Origin: Pseudomonas khavaziana
Lineage (GTDB): Bacteria > Pseudomonadota > Gammaproteobacteria > Pseudomonadales > Pseudomonadaceae
Direction: 5' to 3'
Length of the DNA: 64,000 bases
Assembly: GCF_019145205.1 (NCBI RefSeq)
Contig: NZ_JAHSTT010000010.1
Location: forward strand, 124,001-188,000
The translations under genes and the position numbers were made by a program. Of the stretch, positions 7,685 through 17,034 are shown piece after piece. The notes below the pieces were generated by a model that was given only the letters and a program-made list of their open reading frames with translations, was not told the origin of the DNA and ran no database searches. Numbering within the stretch: position 1 is the first letter of the stretch; each line of letters opens with the position of its first letter.

Positions 7685-10600
7685 GCATCCAGCATGCGCC
7701 CCAAGTGTGTGACCAGGTAGGCGACTGAATCGGCGTTGGAGAGAATGACGTCGATGCGTTTATCGATATTACTCATGAAGACCTGCCGCGCCTCCGCCAG
7801 GGTCTTGGCCCCGGTAGCACTCAAGACTTTACGCTTGAGGTAATGGGTCGTGGTGAAAAAACCGTAATCCTCCCAGGTGTTCGAAATGTCATCCCAGGTC
7901 TTGAACAGTATCCGTTCGGGCGTCAGGGTGGACAGTGCCGTGGTTTGCAAATCATCCTGGCGGGTCTTCACCGCCTGGGCGCCGGGTTTGGCCGTGTCGA
8001 TCAGGTCGCGAAATGGTTCTACGCAGCGTAGGTAGGCGATGTCCGCGGTTTTGAACCGCAGGTGCGTCAGTTCATGGATCAGCGTAGAGGCCCTGGCGTG
8101 GGCCACCATATCGAAGGGCACGCTGAGCCTGTTCACGTAATCGGTCAGGTTTGGATCGAAGAAGCGGTCGAACAGATACACTTTGCGTTCGCTGTCGTTG
8201 ACCAGCACCATGGCGTATTCATTGGTGGGGTCGGCCAGGCTGTCGCCGATGATAAAGCGCATCGAGTCAGGGCCGGTCAACGTGGGGTCGCTTAACTCAT
8301 CGAGTATCCCGTCGATGATGGTGTCGATTTTCTTGACGTGGTCCGGGCTCAGGTTGAGAGCGCCGAACAGCTCGCACAGAAACAGGCCAACCCGGCTATC
8401 AGGGGAACGCAGGGTGGCAAACAGCTGGAGGTTGCGCTTGCAGTTAACGGCGTAGTACGTCGCCACATTCAATGCTTCGTCGATGGCCTGGGCTTTCCAG
8501 CTGGACACGGCGGCAATCTCACGCATGCCTCGTGCTTGAATGTTGATGTCGCGTCTTTCGGCCCGTAGTGTTTTATGCTGCGTCCAGGCTTGGCCGAAGC
8601 GCGGTTTATGCACGCTCAGGTCCAACACCCATCTGCCCTCCGAGTTACGGCCTACATAGGGGCCGTGTTGATCGTCGCTGTCCAGACGCCACTGGTCTTT
8701 GGTTTTCTTTACCGGGTAGACCTTGCCGGCCAGCGGTACATAGCCTTGGACGCTGGTCTTGTCCGTGTAGACATGGGTGGACGTGTCCAGCGCAAGGTCC
8801 TGCAGGGCGACGTCGTGGGTCTCAAAAGGCTGCAACCGCGTACGTGAAGCGGCGGTGATGTCCAGGGTGTCGTGGGTGGTGGCCGCCGGCAGTTTGCCCT
8901 CCGGCAGGTCGACCACGTCTGCCTCATCGGGTGGCGGGGTTTCGCTGCCGTCAAGCTCGCTGTACAGCGAGGCCATCTGCACCACGGCCAGGATGAAGCT
9001 CTTCATCGCGGCTTTCCATTGGTGCAATTGCAGCGCTTCCATTGAGCGCTTGACCAGTTTGTAGCTGCGCCACACCACCAGCGGATAGGCGAGTTTGCCT
9101 GCCATGAAGTGCACTGCCGTGGGAATACCCTTGCCGAGCAGAGCGACCACCTTATCCCAGAGCAACTGGGCACCGTGTTCGAATTGGCCGGCGAGCATCT
9201 TGAGCAGGATCAGGGTGTTTTCACTGAATAGGTAGTGCAGCAGGTTACCGGTAACTGGAGAGGTAGCCAGTTGGATATCTGATGGGCGATAACGGTGGTT
9301 GTGCAGCAAGTTGCGGTAAACGGCCTGGTGTGGGTCTTCCAAGTGCTGGAGGACCCAGTCCTGCAGTTCGCCCGGTCGCTCCAATTCATCCAGCAGCGCT
9401 TGTTCGCTGGCGTATTGCTTGAGCACATGGTGTTCGCTGTAGGGCGCATACAGCACCACGGGGCCGGCCTGCTGGCTGTCGGCGTTGATCAGGTACATGC
9501 CCAGTACCTTGGCGGCAGTGGCACCTTCGGTCGCGACCAGTTCCACGGGCCGGATCAGCGCCGAGGCACCCTCCAGTGCCGCGCGGGCCAGGGCGTCAGG
9601 CATATCGAATACCTGCCGGACCCAGCCCAGTGCCTGGGCCGACAAGCGTTCTTGCAACTGTTGTTCGTGGGCGTACTGCAACACCTGCCATGGCAGTTGT
9701 CGGCAGAACCGGCGCCGGCGTGTGCGGGCGGCCTCGGTGCGGGTGTCCAGCGCGGTTTGTAATTGCTTCTGGTAGACCGATTTCAAGTCCAGCTGCCGAA
9801 CCATCTGGATCACTGCGGTGGCATCGAGTGTGTCTGGCAACGCAGTGGCGGTGCGCGAGCGCGGGCGGATAATCTGGCTGTTCAGGTCGGGCCAGTGGCG
9901 CAAGGCAAAGTCGGTCAGGCTGTAGTCGTGGATATCGAGGGCCTGGTGCACGGGAATCAGCACGTTATCGGGGCTGATGGTCTGTTTGGGAAAGCGTGCC
10001 TGGAGCAGCTCCAGCAGGGCAGCGAAGGTATGTTCGCGAATGGTGGTGATGCCATGCAGGTAGTCTTCTTCCTGCGGGGCGCTGTTGTGGTATTGCTCCA
10101 GCAGTTCGGCATGGTGGATCTGCTCCTTGGCCGGCGTCATTGCCAGCCAGACGGGCAGGGCCTGCTGGGTGATCATGGCTTCGGCCAGCGCCTTGGCGCG
10201 CGCCAGGTTGGTGGGCGCCGGAGTCTCCAGCAGCGCATCCAGGCGGTCCTGCACCGCGCGCGCCGGCAGGTCCATGGCCAGCAGATGATCCACCGCGTCC
10301 ATGACATAGTCGCCGTAGCTGTCCAGGCGATTGTCCAGCAGGTTATCGTCAATGCGTTGCAGTGGCCCCAGCCGGTATTCCCGGTGAGGCACGCGTTGGG
10401 AAAACGACAGGTTCTCCAGCAGCGATAGGCGTTTGACCGGGTGCGCCAGGCGCCGGGTGAGTGCCTCGCGCAGGGCTGTGACCGATGGAAATACCTCATG
10501 GCCACGCCGGGGCGTCCACAGGGTTGCCTGGCCCGAGTGCCTCGGGTCCAGGCCGCCACGTTCGGTCAGCACAAACAGGTTGGGCAGTGGCAGCAGCGCC

Positions 10601-12813
10601 TCGGACGTGCCCTGTTGCAAGGCCAGTGCAAAGGCATCCGGGAGAAAGCCGTTGATCCCGTGACGGGTCAGGCGCACCAGGCTGTCGGTGCGCAACACCG
10701 TATCGAGAATGGCGTGGCTGCGCGCCGGCAGGAATTTACCCAGCAGCCGCAGTTCGGCCTCGCTGCGCAGGCCAAGCAGCATTGAGTGCGTGTGTTTATC
10801 CCGGATGTTTTCCAGGAACAGGCGCGGCAGCTCGCGCATCTCGTGACCGGCAAAGACCTTCAACACCTGTTCGATGAGGTTGTTAAACACCTTCAGACTG
10901 ATGCTATTGAGCTGTTCGGCCACACCCTGGTCGTGTTTTTTGTAGAAACCGGTCCTGGAAGACACCGGCAGCGGACCATATTCCTCGCCCAGGCGTTCGA
11001 TGAAGTGCTCAACCATGCTCAAGGACGAAAGGGGCATGCGTTCTTCGCGCTGCTGGGCGCGAGAGGCATAGGTATTGACATAAACCTCATCGGCCTTAAG
11101 GTCCAGGTGTCGCTTTTGCAGTTCCGTGTCCAGGGCCAGGGCCACCATGCTGCGCAATGTCGGGTGCCGGGCGCGTTCGATGTCCAACCCTTGCTCGGCA
11201 GCTTGCAGGCGTTGCAGGTGCAGCTTGGCCCGTTCGGCCTGCACGGTCGAAGGGCGGCCATTACCGCTGGTCACGGGGTGCACGCTCCAGCGCCCGTCGG
11301 TTTCCAGGTCGGCCAGGCGATTGTCGAGCATGCTGCGCACGTCCAGGGCGTAATCGAGCAAGGCATCCGCGTCCACCTGGCCGGCGCTGCTGCGGTAGAG
11401 GCCCAGGGCATGGTCCATATTACTGATCTGCTTGGCGGCGATGTCTTCGATCATGCCGGTGAACACATGCCCGGTAACGGGATGCGCGGCAATATTGATC
11501 TGGTCAAGACCGATAAAGGTGTTGCGCTCGTCCAGGGACAGGAAATTGAGCAATTCATCTTCGTGCCCGGCCGCCTTGAGCATGCTCAATAAAGTGTCTT
11601 TGAGGTCATCCAGGTCTTCGAGTACCTGCAGGCCACGGGACTGGGTGTAAAGGTAGGCGTGGTTTTCATGCAGCATCAGCGTGCTGGCCAGTTCCACGTA
11701 GTGCTGGTAGGGCGCGTAGACACGCACTTTTTCCACGCTCAGGTTGGCGGCGTAGGCGCTGCGAGCACCCTGGTCGCTGAGGAACATGGCCTGGAGCATG
11801 TGACTCTCGTCGGCGCTGAGGATGCCGGCCTGGCGCTTGAGCAGTACATCGAGGCGAAATTTGTCTACCATGACTTGCGCAAATAGTTCCAGACGCGAGG
11901 TGCCGCCGCCGATGTCTTCGTTCCAGTAGGTCTGCAGCAGGCTGTCGAGCAGTTTGGACAGCGTGCCGGAGGTCTGTTCGACGAGGTGCTCCCAGCGCTC
12001 GCGGTCTTGTTGCAACTGGGCTGTGGTGAAGTCGGTGGTGACATGTTTGGGGTTGAAGAACTCGCGGGTTTGCCCCGGGGGCCAGGCATGCTTCACATAG
12101 AACAGCAGGAGCGCTTCACGTAGCGGCAGGGAGTCGGTCCAGTGCCGCTCGGCATCCGTGGGGCTTTGCATGAAGCAGTTGACCCGCGTATCACGTTGAT
12201 CCAGGCCAGGGAAATACGGGTGGGCCATGATACCGAGCAGGGTGTCGAGCATACCGGACAGGCTGGGGGTTTTCTGCAAGTGCGCCAGCATGGCGTGTAC
12301 GTTGGCCTGCTGGCAGGCCTGCAGGGTTTGTTCCTGGTCTTCCATGACGGCACCTTCGACCAATGTGGTCGTCAGCGTCATGGCCGTGCCCACCGGCAGG
12401 CTGTTGCGCTGGGCAACCGACAGAAAACAGAGCAAGTCGACACGCTGCACCGGGTCGGCCAGTGCCTGGCTGACCTCGGCGAGCAGCGTGGCATGGCTGT
12501 CAAACACCTGGATACCGCCGTAAGGGGTGTACAGCAGGGCCTTGTTACCGTCCGGGCTGGAGCTCATCAGGAACGCACCGGCCAGCGGGATCGCGGTTTT
12601 GCCCGTGACCTTGATCAGCAGCTTTTCGACACGCATGGGGGGGCTTTGCAGGCGTGTATCCTGGCGGCCGGCATCGCTGGCGTAATACACCCCGTGCAGC
12701 CATTCCAGATCCTTGACCGTCAGCCCCAGGGCGCGTTCGCGCTCGCTCAGTGTCGAGCGATTGACGGGTTGCAGGAATTCATCGAAAAAATACGGCGGGG
12801 TGACGCGGGTCAT
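7675..12813 (-). CDS. Giant dermonecrotic-type toxin (DUF6543-like) with C-terminal metallopeptidase-like domain
   Basis: The 1712-residue protein belongs to a family of very large Pseudomonas proteins annotated as dermonecrotic toxin-like. Repeated segments of similar build (for example ALLYTPYGGIQVFD, VRVYAPYQHYVELAS, TLWTPRRGHEVFPSV and VVLYAPYSEHHVLKQ, each before an LxxEL-type helix) suggest a duplicated module. A hydrophobic stretch near residues 1230-1250 may enter membranes. The C-terminal domain has HELTH at residues 1580-1584, TADIAY with Asp1591, and NADS at about 1693, the layout of aspzincin (M35-like) metallopeptidases. No signal peptide is visible. GGAG lies about 11 bases before the ATG. 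The target is unknown. Confidence 0.75.
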   Translation of the reverse strand: MTRVTPPYFFDEFLQPVNRSTLSERERALGLTVKDLEWLHGVYYASDAGRQDTRLQSPPMRVEKLLIKVTGKTAIPLAGAFLMSSSPDGNKALLYTPYGGIQVFDSHATLLAEVSQALADPVQRVDLLCFLSVAQRNSLPVGTAMTLTTTLVEGAVMEDQEQTLQACQQANVHAMLAHLQKTPSLSGMLDTLLGIMAHPYFPGLDQRDTRVNCFMQSPTDAERHWTDSLPLREALLLFYVKHAWPPGQTREFFNPKHVTTDFTTAQLQQDRERWEHLVEQTSGTLSKLLDSLLQTYWNEDIGGGTSRLELFAQVMVDKFRLDVLLKRQAGILSADESHMLQAMFLSDQGARSAYAANLSVEKVRVYAPYQHYVELASTLMLHENHAYLYTQSRGLQVLEDLDDLKDTLLSMLKAAGHEDELLNFLSLDERNTFIGLDQINIAAHPVTGHVFTGMIEDIAAKQISNMDHALGLYRSSAGQVDADALLDYALDVRSMLDNRLADLETDGRWSVHPVTSGNGRPSTVQAERAKLHLQRLQAAEQGLDIERARHPTLRSMVALALDTELQKRHLDLKADEVYVNTYASRAQQREERMPLSSLSMVEHFIERLGEEYGPLPVSSRTGFYKKHDQGVAEQLNSISLKVFNNLIEQVLKVFAGHEMRELPRLFLENIRDKHTHSMLLGLRSEAELRLLGKFLPARSHAILDTVLRTDSLVRLTRHGINGFLPDAFALALQQGTSEALLPLPNLFVLTERGGLDPRHSGQATLWTPRRGHEVFPSVTALREALTRRLAHPVKRLSLLENLSFSQRVPHREYRLGPLQRIDDNLLDNRLDSYGDYVMDAVDHLLAMDLPARAVQDRLDALLETPAPTNLARAKALAEAMITQQALPVWLAMTPAKEQIHHAELLEQYHNSAPQEEDYLHGITTIREHTFAALLELLQARFPKQTISPDNVLIPVHQALDIHDYSLTDFALRHWPDLNSQIIRPRSRTATALPDTLDATAVIQMVRQLDLKSVYQKQLQTALDTRTEAARTRRRRFCRQLPWQVLQYAHEQQLQERLSAQALGWVRQVFDMPDALARAALEGASALIRPVELVATEGATAAKVLGMYLINADSQQAGPVVLYAPYSEHHVLKQYASEQALLDELERPGELQDWVLQHLEDPHQAVYRNLLHNHRYRPSDIQLATSPVTGNLLHYLFSENTLILLKMLAGQFEHGAQLLWDKVVALLGKGIPTAVHFMAGKLAYPLVVWRSYKLVKRSMEALQLHQWKAAMKSFILAVVQMASLYSELDGSETPPPDEADVVDLPEGKLPAATTHDTLDITAASRTRLQPFETHDVALQDLALDTSTHVYTDKTSVQGYVPLAGKVYPVKKTKDQWRLDSDDQHGPYVGRNSEGRWVLDLSVHKPRFGQAWTQHKTLRAERRDINIQARGMREIAAVSSWKAQAIDEALNVATYYAVNCKRNLQLFATLRSPDSRVGLFLCELFGALNLSPDHVKKIDTIIDGILDELSDPTLTGPDSMRFIIGDSLADPTNEYAMVLVNDSERKVYLFDRFFDPNLTDYVNRLSVPFDMVAHARASTLIHELTHLRFKTADIAYLRCVEPFRDLIDTAKPGAQAVKTRQDDLQTTALSTLTPERILFKTWDDISNTWEDYGFFTTTHYLKRKVLSATGAKTLAEARQVFMSNIDKRIDVILSNADSVAYLVTHLGRMLDAGA

Positions 12814-12983
12814 GGCCTGGCTCCAGCGTGAATAAGGAAAACCAGGGTAGGCAGCGCGTTGTGCCAGGCGGGGGTAACTATTGAGTCACGCCGTAAGTTG
12901 ACAGCGAGCGCCGTGCGTGGTGTTTAATCGACGGCCTGGATGTCCATTCGTTGCCCCCTCCAATCATAAAAACGGAGCTTCAA

Positions 12984-14018
12984 ATGTCTGCACAGTCTCC
13001 GACAGTTGCCACGGCTTCAACCTCGATCCCGTTCACCGAGCTGGTGACCTTGCTGCAACAGGTGTTTGTCCGCCATGGCACGTCGCCCGAGGTGGCTTTA
13101 GTGCTCGCGCACAATTGCGCCAGCGCCGAACGTGACGGTGCCCATAGCCACGGGGTGTTCCGAATTCCCGGGTATGTCTCAACCCTCGGCAGCGGCTGGG
13201 TCAACGGCAAGGCGGTGCCGGTGGTAGAGGATATCGCCTCCGGATTTGTACGGGTGGATGCCAATAACGGCTTCGCCCAACCGGCCCTGGCGGCGGCGCG
13301 CAGCCTGTTGGTAGAGAAGGCCCGCAGCGCCGGGATCGCCTTGCTGGCGATTCGCAACTCCCACCACTTCGCCGCGCTGTGGCCGGATGTGGAGCCATTC
13401 GCCGAAGAAGGCCTGGTGGCCCTCAGCGTGGTCAACAGCATGACCTGCGTGGTGCCCCACGGCGCGGATCGGCCGCTGTTCGGTACCAACCCGATCGCGT
13501 TTGCCGCGCCCCGCGCCGATGGCCCGCCGATTGTGTTTGACCTGGCCACCAGCGCCATCGCCCATGGCGATGTGCAGATTGCCGCACGCAAGGGCGAGCG
13601 CTTGCCCCTGGGCACCGGGGTCGACAGCCTGGGCCAGCCGACCCAGGACCCCAAGGCCATCCTGGAAGGTGGCGCGCTGCTGCCGTTCGGCGGGCACAAG
13701 GGCTCGGCCTTGTCGATGATGGTCGAACTGCTGGCGGCGGCGCTGACTGGTGGCAACTTTTCCTTTGAGTTCGATTGGTCCAACCACCCCGGCGCCCGCA
13801 CACCCTGGACCGGCCAGTTGCTGATCGTCATCGATCCGGCCAAAACGGCAGGGCAGGGCTTCGCCGAGCGTAGCCAGGAACTGGTGCGGCAGATGCATGC
13901 GGCGGGACTGCGGCGGTTGCCGGGAGACCGGCGGCATCGCACGCGGAAGAAGTCGTTGCAGGAGGGGATTATGTTGGAGGTGGAGGTGCTGCAGCAGTTG
14001 CGCGAGCTGGCGGGTTGA
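12984..14018 (+). CDS. dpkA: Delta1-piperideine-2-carboxylate / pyrroline-2-carboxylate reductase
   Basis: This is an NADPH-dependent reductase of the malate/L-lactate dehydrogenase (Ldh_2) superfamily that makes L-pipecolate in D-lysine catabolism and L-proline from pyrroline-2-carboxylate. The sequence follows Pseudomonas DpkA closely: ASAERDGAHSHGVFRIPGY, RNSHHFAALWPDVEPFAE with the catalytic His, and GGHKGSALSMMVELLA near the C-terminus. I chose the ATG at 12984 (MSAQSP), giving 344 residues, because it fits the family start and follows an AACGGAG stretch; an in-frame ATG at 12951 is less likely. Confidence 0.9.
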   Translation: MSAQSPTVATASTSIPFTELVTLLQQVFVRHGTSPEVALVLAHNCASAERDGAHSHGVFRIPGYVSTLGSGWVNGKAVPVVEDIASGFVRVDANNGFAQPALAAARSLLVEKARSAGIALLAIRNSHHFAALWPDVEPFAEEGLVALSVVNSMTCVVPHGADRPLFGTNPIAFAAPRADGPPIVFDLATSAIAHGDVQIAARKGERLPLGTGVDSLGQPTQDPKAILEGGALLPFGGHKGSALSMMVELLAAALTGGNFSFEFDWSNHPGARTPWTGQLLIVIDPAKTAGQGFAERSQELVRQMHAAGLRRLPGDRRHRTRKKSLQEGIMLEVEVLQQLRELAG

Positions 14019-14029
14019 AACAAGGGCGT

Positions 14030-14049
14030 GGCAGCGGAAGGCCGCTGCC
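14030..14049. terminator. Hairpin between convergent dpkA and DUF883 gene
   Basis: GGCAGCGG and CCGCTGCC form a perfect 8-bp stem with a 4-base loop. It begins 11 bases after the dpkA stop and ends 8 bases before the end of the minus-strand DUF883 gene. The position suits a shared terminator, although there is no strong U-tract. Confidence 0.5.
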
Positions 14050-14057
14050 GCCATGGA

Positions 14058-14378
14058 TCAGTTGCGGCGACCCAGCAACAGGCCGACCACCAGGCCGAAA
14101 CCGGCGGAAATCGCCACGGTCTGCCATGGGTGGCCACCGATATAAGTCTCGGTGGCATCGACCACCGGCTTGCTGCGTTCACGCACGCTGGACAGCGAGT
14201 CCAGGGCTTGCTTGAGCTTGATGGCAACCTGCTCGCGCAGGGTTTCACCTTCTTCGCCCACCAGGGAAGCGCTGCTTTTGAGCAACTTGTCCGACTCTTC
14301 GATCAGCGCGGTCAATTCGCTGAAGGCTTGGTCCTTGATTTGTTCTTCGACAGCTTGGGCGGCGGTTTTGCGGGCCAT
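14058..14378 (-). CDS. DUF883 (ElaB/YqjD-type) ribosome-associated membrane protein
   Basis: The 106-residue protein has a charged helical N-terminal two thirds, a short VVDATETYIGGHPWQTVAI motif and a C-terminal membrane segment ending GLVVGLLLGRRN. This is the pattern of the YqjD/ElaB family, which tether inactive ribosomes to the inner membrane in stationary phase in E. coli. GGAG precedes the start codon. Confidence 0.9.
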   Translation of the reverse strand: MARKTAAQAVEEQIKDQAFSELTALIEESDKLLKSSASLVGEEGETLREQVAIKLKQALDSLSSVRERSKPVVDATETYIGGHPWQTVAISAGFGLVVGLLLGRRN

Positions 14379-14542
14379 TGGGGTGACTCCTTGCAGGTGA
14401 ATGTGACAGTGAACAATGGAGTGTCGGGCAGCGGCAAAAGTTGCAGTTATTTTCCCGGGCGTTCATCTGCGGCAAAATCCGGATCGGGAACCTTAGACCT
14501 ACAGTGTAAGATGTCACTTATTTGTGCAGCAGGTAATTCAAT

Positions 14543-14797
14543 ATGAGCTTCAATCTCGCCAACAAGACCCTCGCCGAACGCGCCGAGCTGGAAGATGAAA
14601 AGTCCCGCCTCTACGACCTGTGGCAAACCAACCTGGGCAAGGCCAAGGGCGAAGCCGCGCGGTTGTTCGGCGAGCGCGCCAAGCGCAAGGGCAAATGGGC
14701 CGAATGGGTGCGTGCCGAACTGGACGGCATGTCGCCGCCGGAGTTTTCCAACATGGTGCGCAGTGAAGTCAACAAGCTGATGGCAGCGGCGAAGTAA
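14543..14797 (+). CDS. Small conserved hypothetical protein
   Basis: The 84-residue protein is highly charged and mostly helical, with a KAKGEAARLFGERAKRKGKWAEWVRAEL basic helix and PPEFSNMVRSEV near the end. I do not recognise a named domain. Its codon use matches the surrounding core genes. Its 3' end overlaps the minus-strand lysR gene by 29 bases. Confidence 0.7.
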   Translation: MSFNLANKTLAERAELEDEKSRLYDLWQTNLGKAKGEAARLFGERAKRKGKWAEWVRAELDGMSPPEFSNMVRSEVNKLMAAAK

Positions 14798-15647
14798 AGC
14801 ACGCCACAACCGCCTCGCGCACCTTGAGCAACAGCGGATCAAGCTGGGCCTGGGTGCGCCAGCCCAGCTCCATCGGGTAGCGCGGCAACGCCAGAGGGCA
14901 GGGCAGTACGCGCAGGCCGGTCATCTGTGCAATGGCTTGGGCCGCATGCCCAGGAATCGTCGCCACCGCCGAACTGCCCTTGAGCAGATACGGCAGCGCG
15001 GCGAAGTGGCTGGTAGACGCGCACACCTGGCGGCTCAAGCCCAGCGCTGCCAAGCCTTCGTCGGTTATGCCGATAAACCCGCCTGACGACACCAGCACAT
15101 GTTCCCGCGAGACGAACTCCTCAAGGTCGATACGTTGCTGGTCAGGTGCCAGGCTGGGCGGGTCTACCAGGCAGCGATAATCACCTTCTCCCAATACCTG
15201 TCGGCTCAGCCTGCGCTCGGCAAAGCCGCCGGCGGTGATGGCCAGGTCCAGGTTGCGGTCAAGCAGGGCGTCGGCGACGATCTGGCTGTGGGTCTGGCGA
15301 AAGATCACCCGCAGTTTCGGCAGGCGCTGGGCCATGGCGTCCATCAGTCGACGGCCGTAGGCAATCTCGAAGTCGTCGGACAGCCCCAGGACCACCGAAC
15401 GCCCCTCGTAGTGCGGGTTATCCGGGTTGATCATCGCCAGGCTCTGCCGACAGCGATCCAGCGCCTCGCTGATCACCGGTTTCAACTGATTGGCGCGCAA
15501 CGTCGGGGCCAGGCCGCGCCCGGTGCGGATGAACAACGGATCGCCATACAACTCACGCAAACGCCGCAAGCCGGCACTGATCGCCGATTGCGTCACCCCC
15601 AGGCGCAGCGCTGCGCGGCTGGCGCTGGACTCGTCCCGCACCGACAA
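14769..15647 (-). pseudogene. LysR-family regulator, 5' end lost at island boundary
   Basis: The product is a LysR regulator with an effector-binding domain complete to its C-terminus. The wHTH begins abruptly at SVRDESSASRAALRLGVTQSAISAGLRRL: the roughly 15-20 residues that normally precede this (the DLNLL...F..L helix) are missing. Only a TTG at 15647 offers a start, with an in-frame stop eight codons upstream of it. The sequence before it turns sharply AT-rich, so the gene was probably cut by arrival of the mobile region. It may be non-functional or make a defective DNA-binding domain. Confidence 0.75.
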
Positions 15648-15788
15648 AAATCCTGGACTTTTAACCTATGGACTTTACGAATAAAAGTGCCTTTATTTGA
15701 TATAAGGATTATCCAGTTCCTAACTGAAAGTTACAAAAAAACTGATTTTTTGTTTTTTTTGTTACAAAAAGTCCATGATGGATAAACC
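15648..15788. other. AT-rich junction with repeated TGGACTTT motifs
   Basis: This stretch separates core lysR from the Tn7-like end. TGGACTTT occurs at 15654-15661 and 15669-15676, 15 bases apart, and in inverse form (AAAGTCCA) at 15768-15775. GTTAC followed by A-runs also repeats. Such clustered short repeats resemble transposase binding sites, so this may be the end of a further element. No gene is visible. Confidence 0.4.
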
Positions 15789-15863
15789 TGTCGCGACAAA
15801 ATATGTGGACAATTAATCGTAAAGACACAAACCATGTACTTTTAATCGTACGCAGTTCGTACG
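15789..15863. mobile_element. Predicted Tn7-like transposon end
   Basis: The stretch begins TGTCGCGACAAAATATGTGG, which resembles the Tn7 end in starting TGT and having GACAAAATA soon after. TTAATCGTA then occurs at 15813-15821 and 15842-15850, as expected for spaced TnsB sites, and CGTACG-CAGTT-CGTACG (15847-15863) forms a dyad. The tns operon reads inward from here, as in the Tn7 right end. An alternative start is the TGTGGACAA at 15804. The opposite end was not found in the window. Confidence 0.5.
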
Positions 15864-16395
15864 GATTAGTTGACTGATTTTAAAGAAAATTTTATTTTTA
15901 TATAGGTGTTTTCTTTCGGGCGTAAAGGTTTGAAAGATAAAAATAATTATCGGTTCGGCATGCGGCTTGATAGCGTCGTAATTAATGTTCGTGAGGGTGC
16001 CCCCAGGACATCTAAGAGGATATGGCACTCCTTACTTTCCGAAGAATTCGTTCTTGGAGGTAAGGTGTGCTTTTTTTTTACCCAACTCATTTTTTCGTAT
16101 TTATTGGCGAATGCGGCTTCGCACGCTATACGCTATCACCTGATCAACCCTTCTTTCCTCGGTTAACCATTCTGATTGATTCAGCTACATCTACTTTATT
16201 TTGCTCAGTGCCTGAATTGGAATCTTGGGCTGAAACCTCGATATATAAAGGCCGTAGGCACTATTTTAATCAATCAGCCTTTATAGGATGCGAAATTCTT
16301 TCGCGGTTATCGCCGCAGCCGATAACTGTTAATTTTAGTGTCAGCTTAATCTACTTCCGTGATGTATTTCCTATCGTTTTTTGGAGGGTATCGCT
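15864..16395. other. AT-rich leader without a gene, upstream of tns operon
   Basis: About 530 bases between the predicted transposon end and the first tns gene. Reading frames here are short, without good start sites, and I see no conserved protein. The stretch probably holds the tns promoter. GGAGG at 16383-16387 is the ribosome binding site of the tnsA-like gene. Confidence 0.5.
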
Positions 16396-17034
16396 ATGAG
16401 CGATGAAAACGTCGGTTTAATTGACATGACTCGGCCTAAGGGGGCTCATCTATTTCGTGTGTACAGTATGAAAAATCGAGAGCGATTTGAGTTTTATTAT
16501 CGAACGCAGTTAATAGAATGGGTACGTTTGGAGTTTGATGCTGGGCTTATAAGGTTTGTACCTGTCAATAAGGTGTTTAAGACCGCTGAGGGGCGCTTAT
16601 TTGTTGCTTTCAAACTCGTTTATTTGAATTCGGAGACTTTAGTGTATTTCGCAGAGCCGGGAACGGATAGGGTAGTACAGGCGTTCGAGGAATATTGCTC
16701 GGCATTAGGGATGCTTAGTAAGATTTTAGGTCGAGAAATCATAAATGATGAGAGATTCGAAGTATGGAACCGATTTAAGATTCTATCTTTCATAGTTCGA
16801 TGGAAGGACGAAATTACCGATGCGAATCTTAAGCTTTTTGTTTTTAGCTTAAGTCATTCCGCCTCATGCGCTCTTAGCAATTTTGATCGCCTTGATGGAT
16901 TCGGCGATGGCAGGGGGTTAGCTTTCGCGCTTGAATTGGTTCGGATTGGGAAATTCAACCTGCCATCACTACGAGAGCAGTTAATTGGCGGCAGTACGAT
17001 AGTTGTATGCTCCTCAAAAGGAGATGCTATATGA
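16396..17034 (+). CDS. TnsA-like N-terminal endonuclease homologue, probably without catalytic residues
   Basis: The 212-residue product sits where tnsA is expected and has the TnsA-like start ERFEFYYRTQLIEWVRLEFDAGLIRF. In active TnsA this is followed by a PDF-type Asp and an EVK-type Lys. Here the matching segments read LFVAFKLVYL and LVYFAEPG, so neither residue is evident. It may be a structural partner of TnsB rather than a nuclease. The ATG at 16396 follows GGAGG by 8 bases. Its stop overlaps the tnsB start (ATGA). Base composition is AT-rich compared with the core genome. Confidence 0.6.
   Translation: MSDENVGLIDMTRPKGAHLFRVYSMKNRERFEFYYRTQLIEWVRLEFDAGLIRFVPVNKVFKTAEGRLFVAFKLVYLNSETLVYFAEPGTDRVVQAFEEYCSALGMLSKILGREIINDERFEVWNRFKILSFIVRWKDEITDANLKLFVFSLSHSASCALSNFDRLDGFGDGRGLAFALELVRIGKFNLPSLREQLIGGSTIVVCSSKGDAI

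Noticed and set aside
9295..11592. Several long plus-strand frames within the toxin gene
   Set aside because: They mirror the codon pattern of the 1712-codon gene and have no recognisable domains.
15789..15798. TGTCGCGACA as a stand-alone operator palindrome
   Set aside because: Its place at the start of a TGT-GACAAAATA sequence followed by repeated TTAATCGTA fits a transposon end better.
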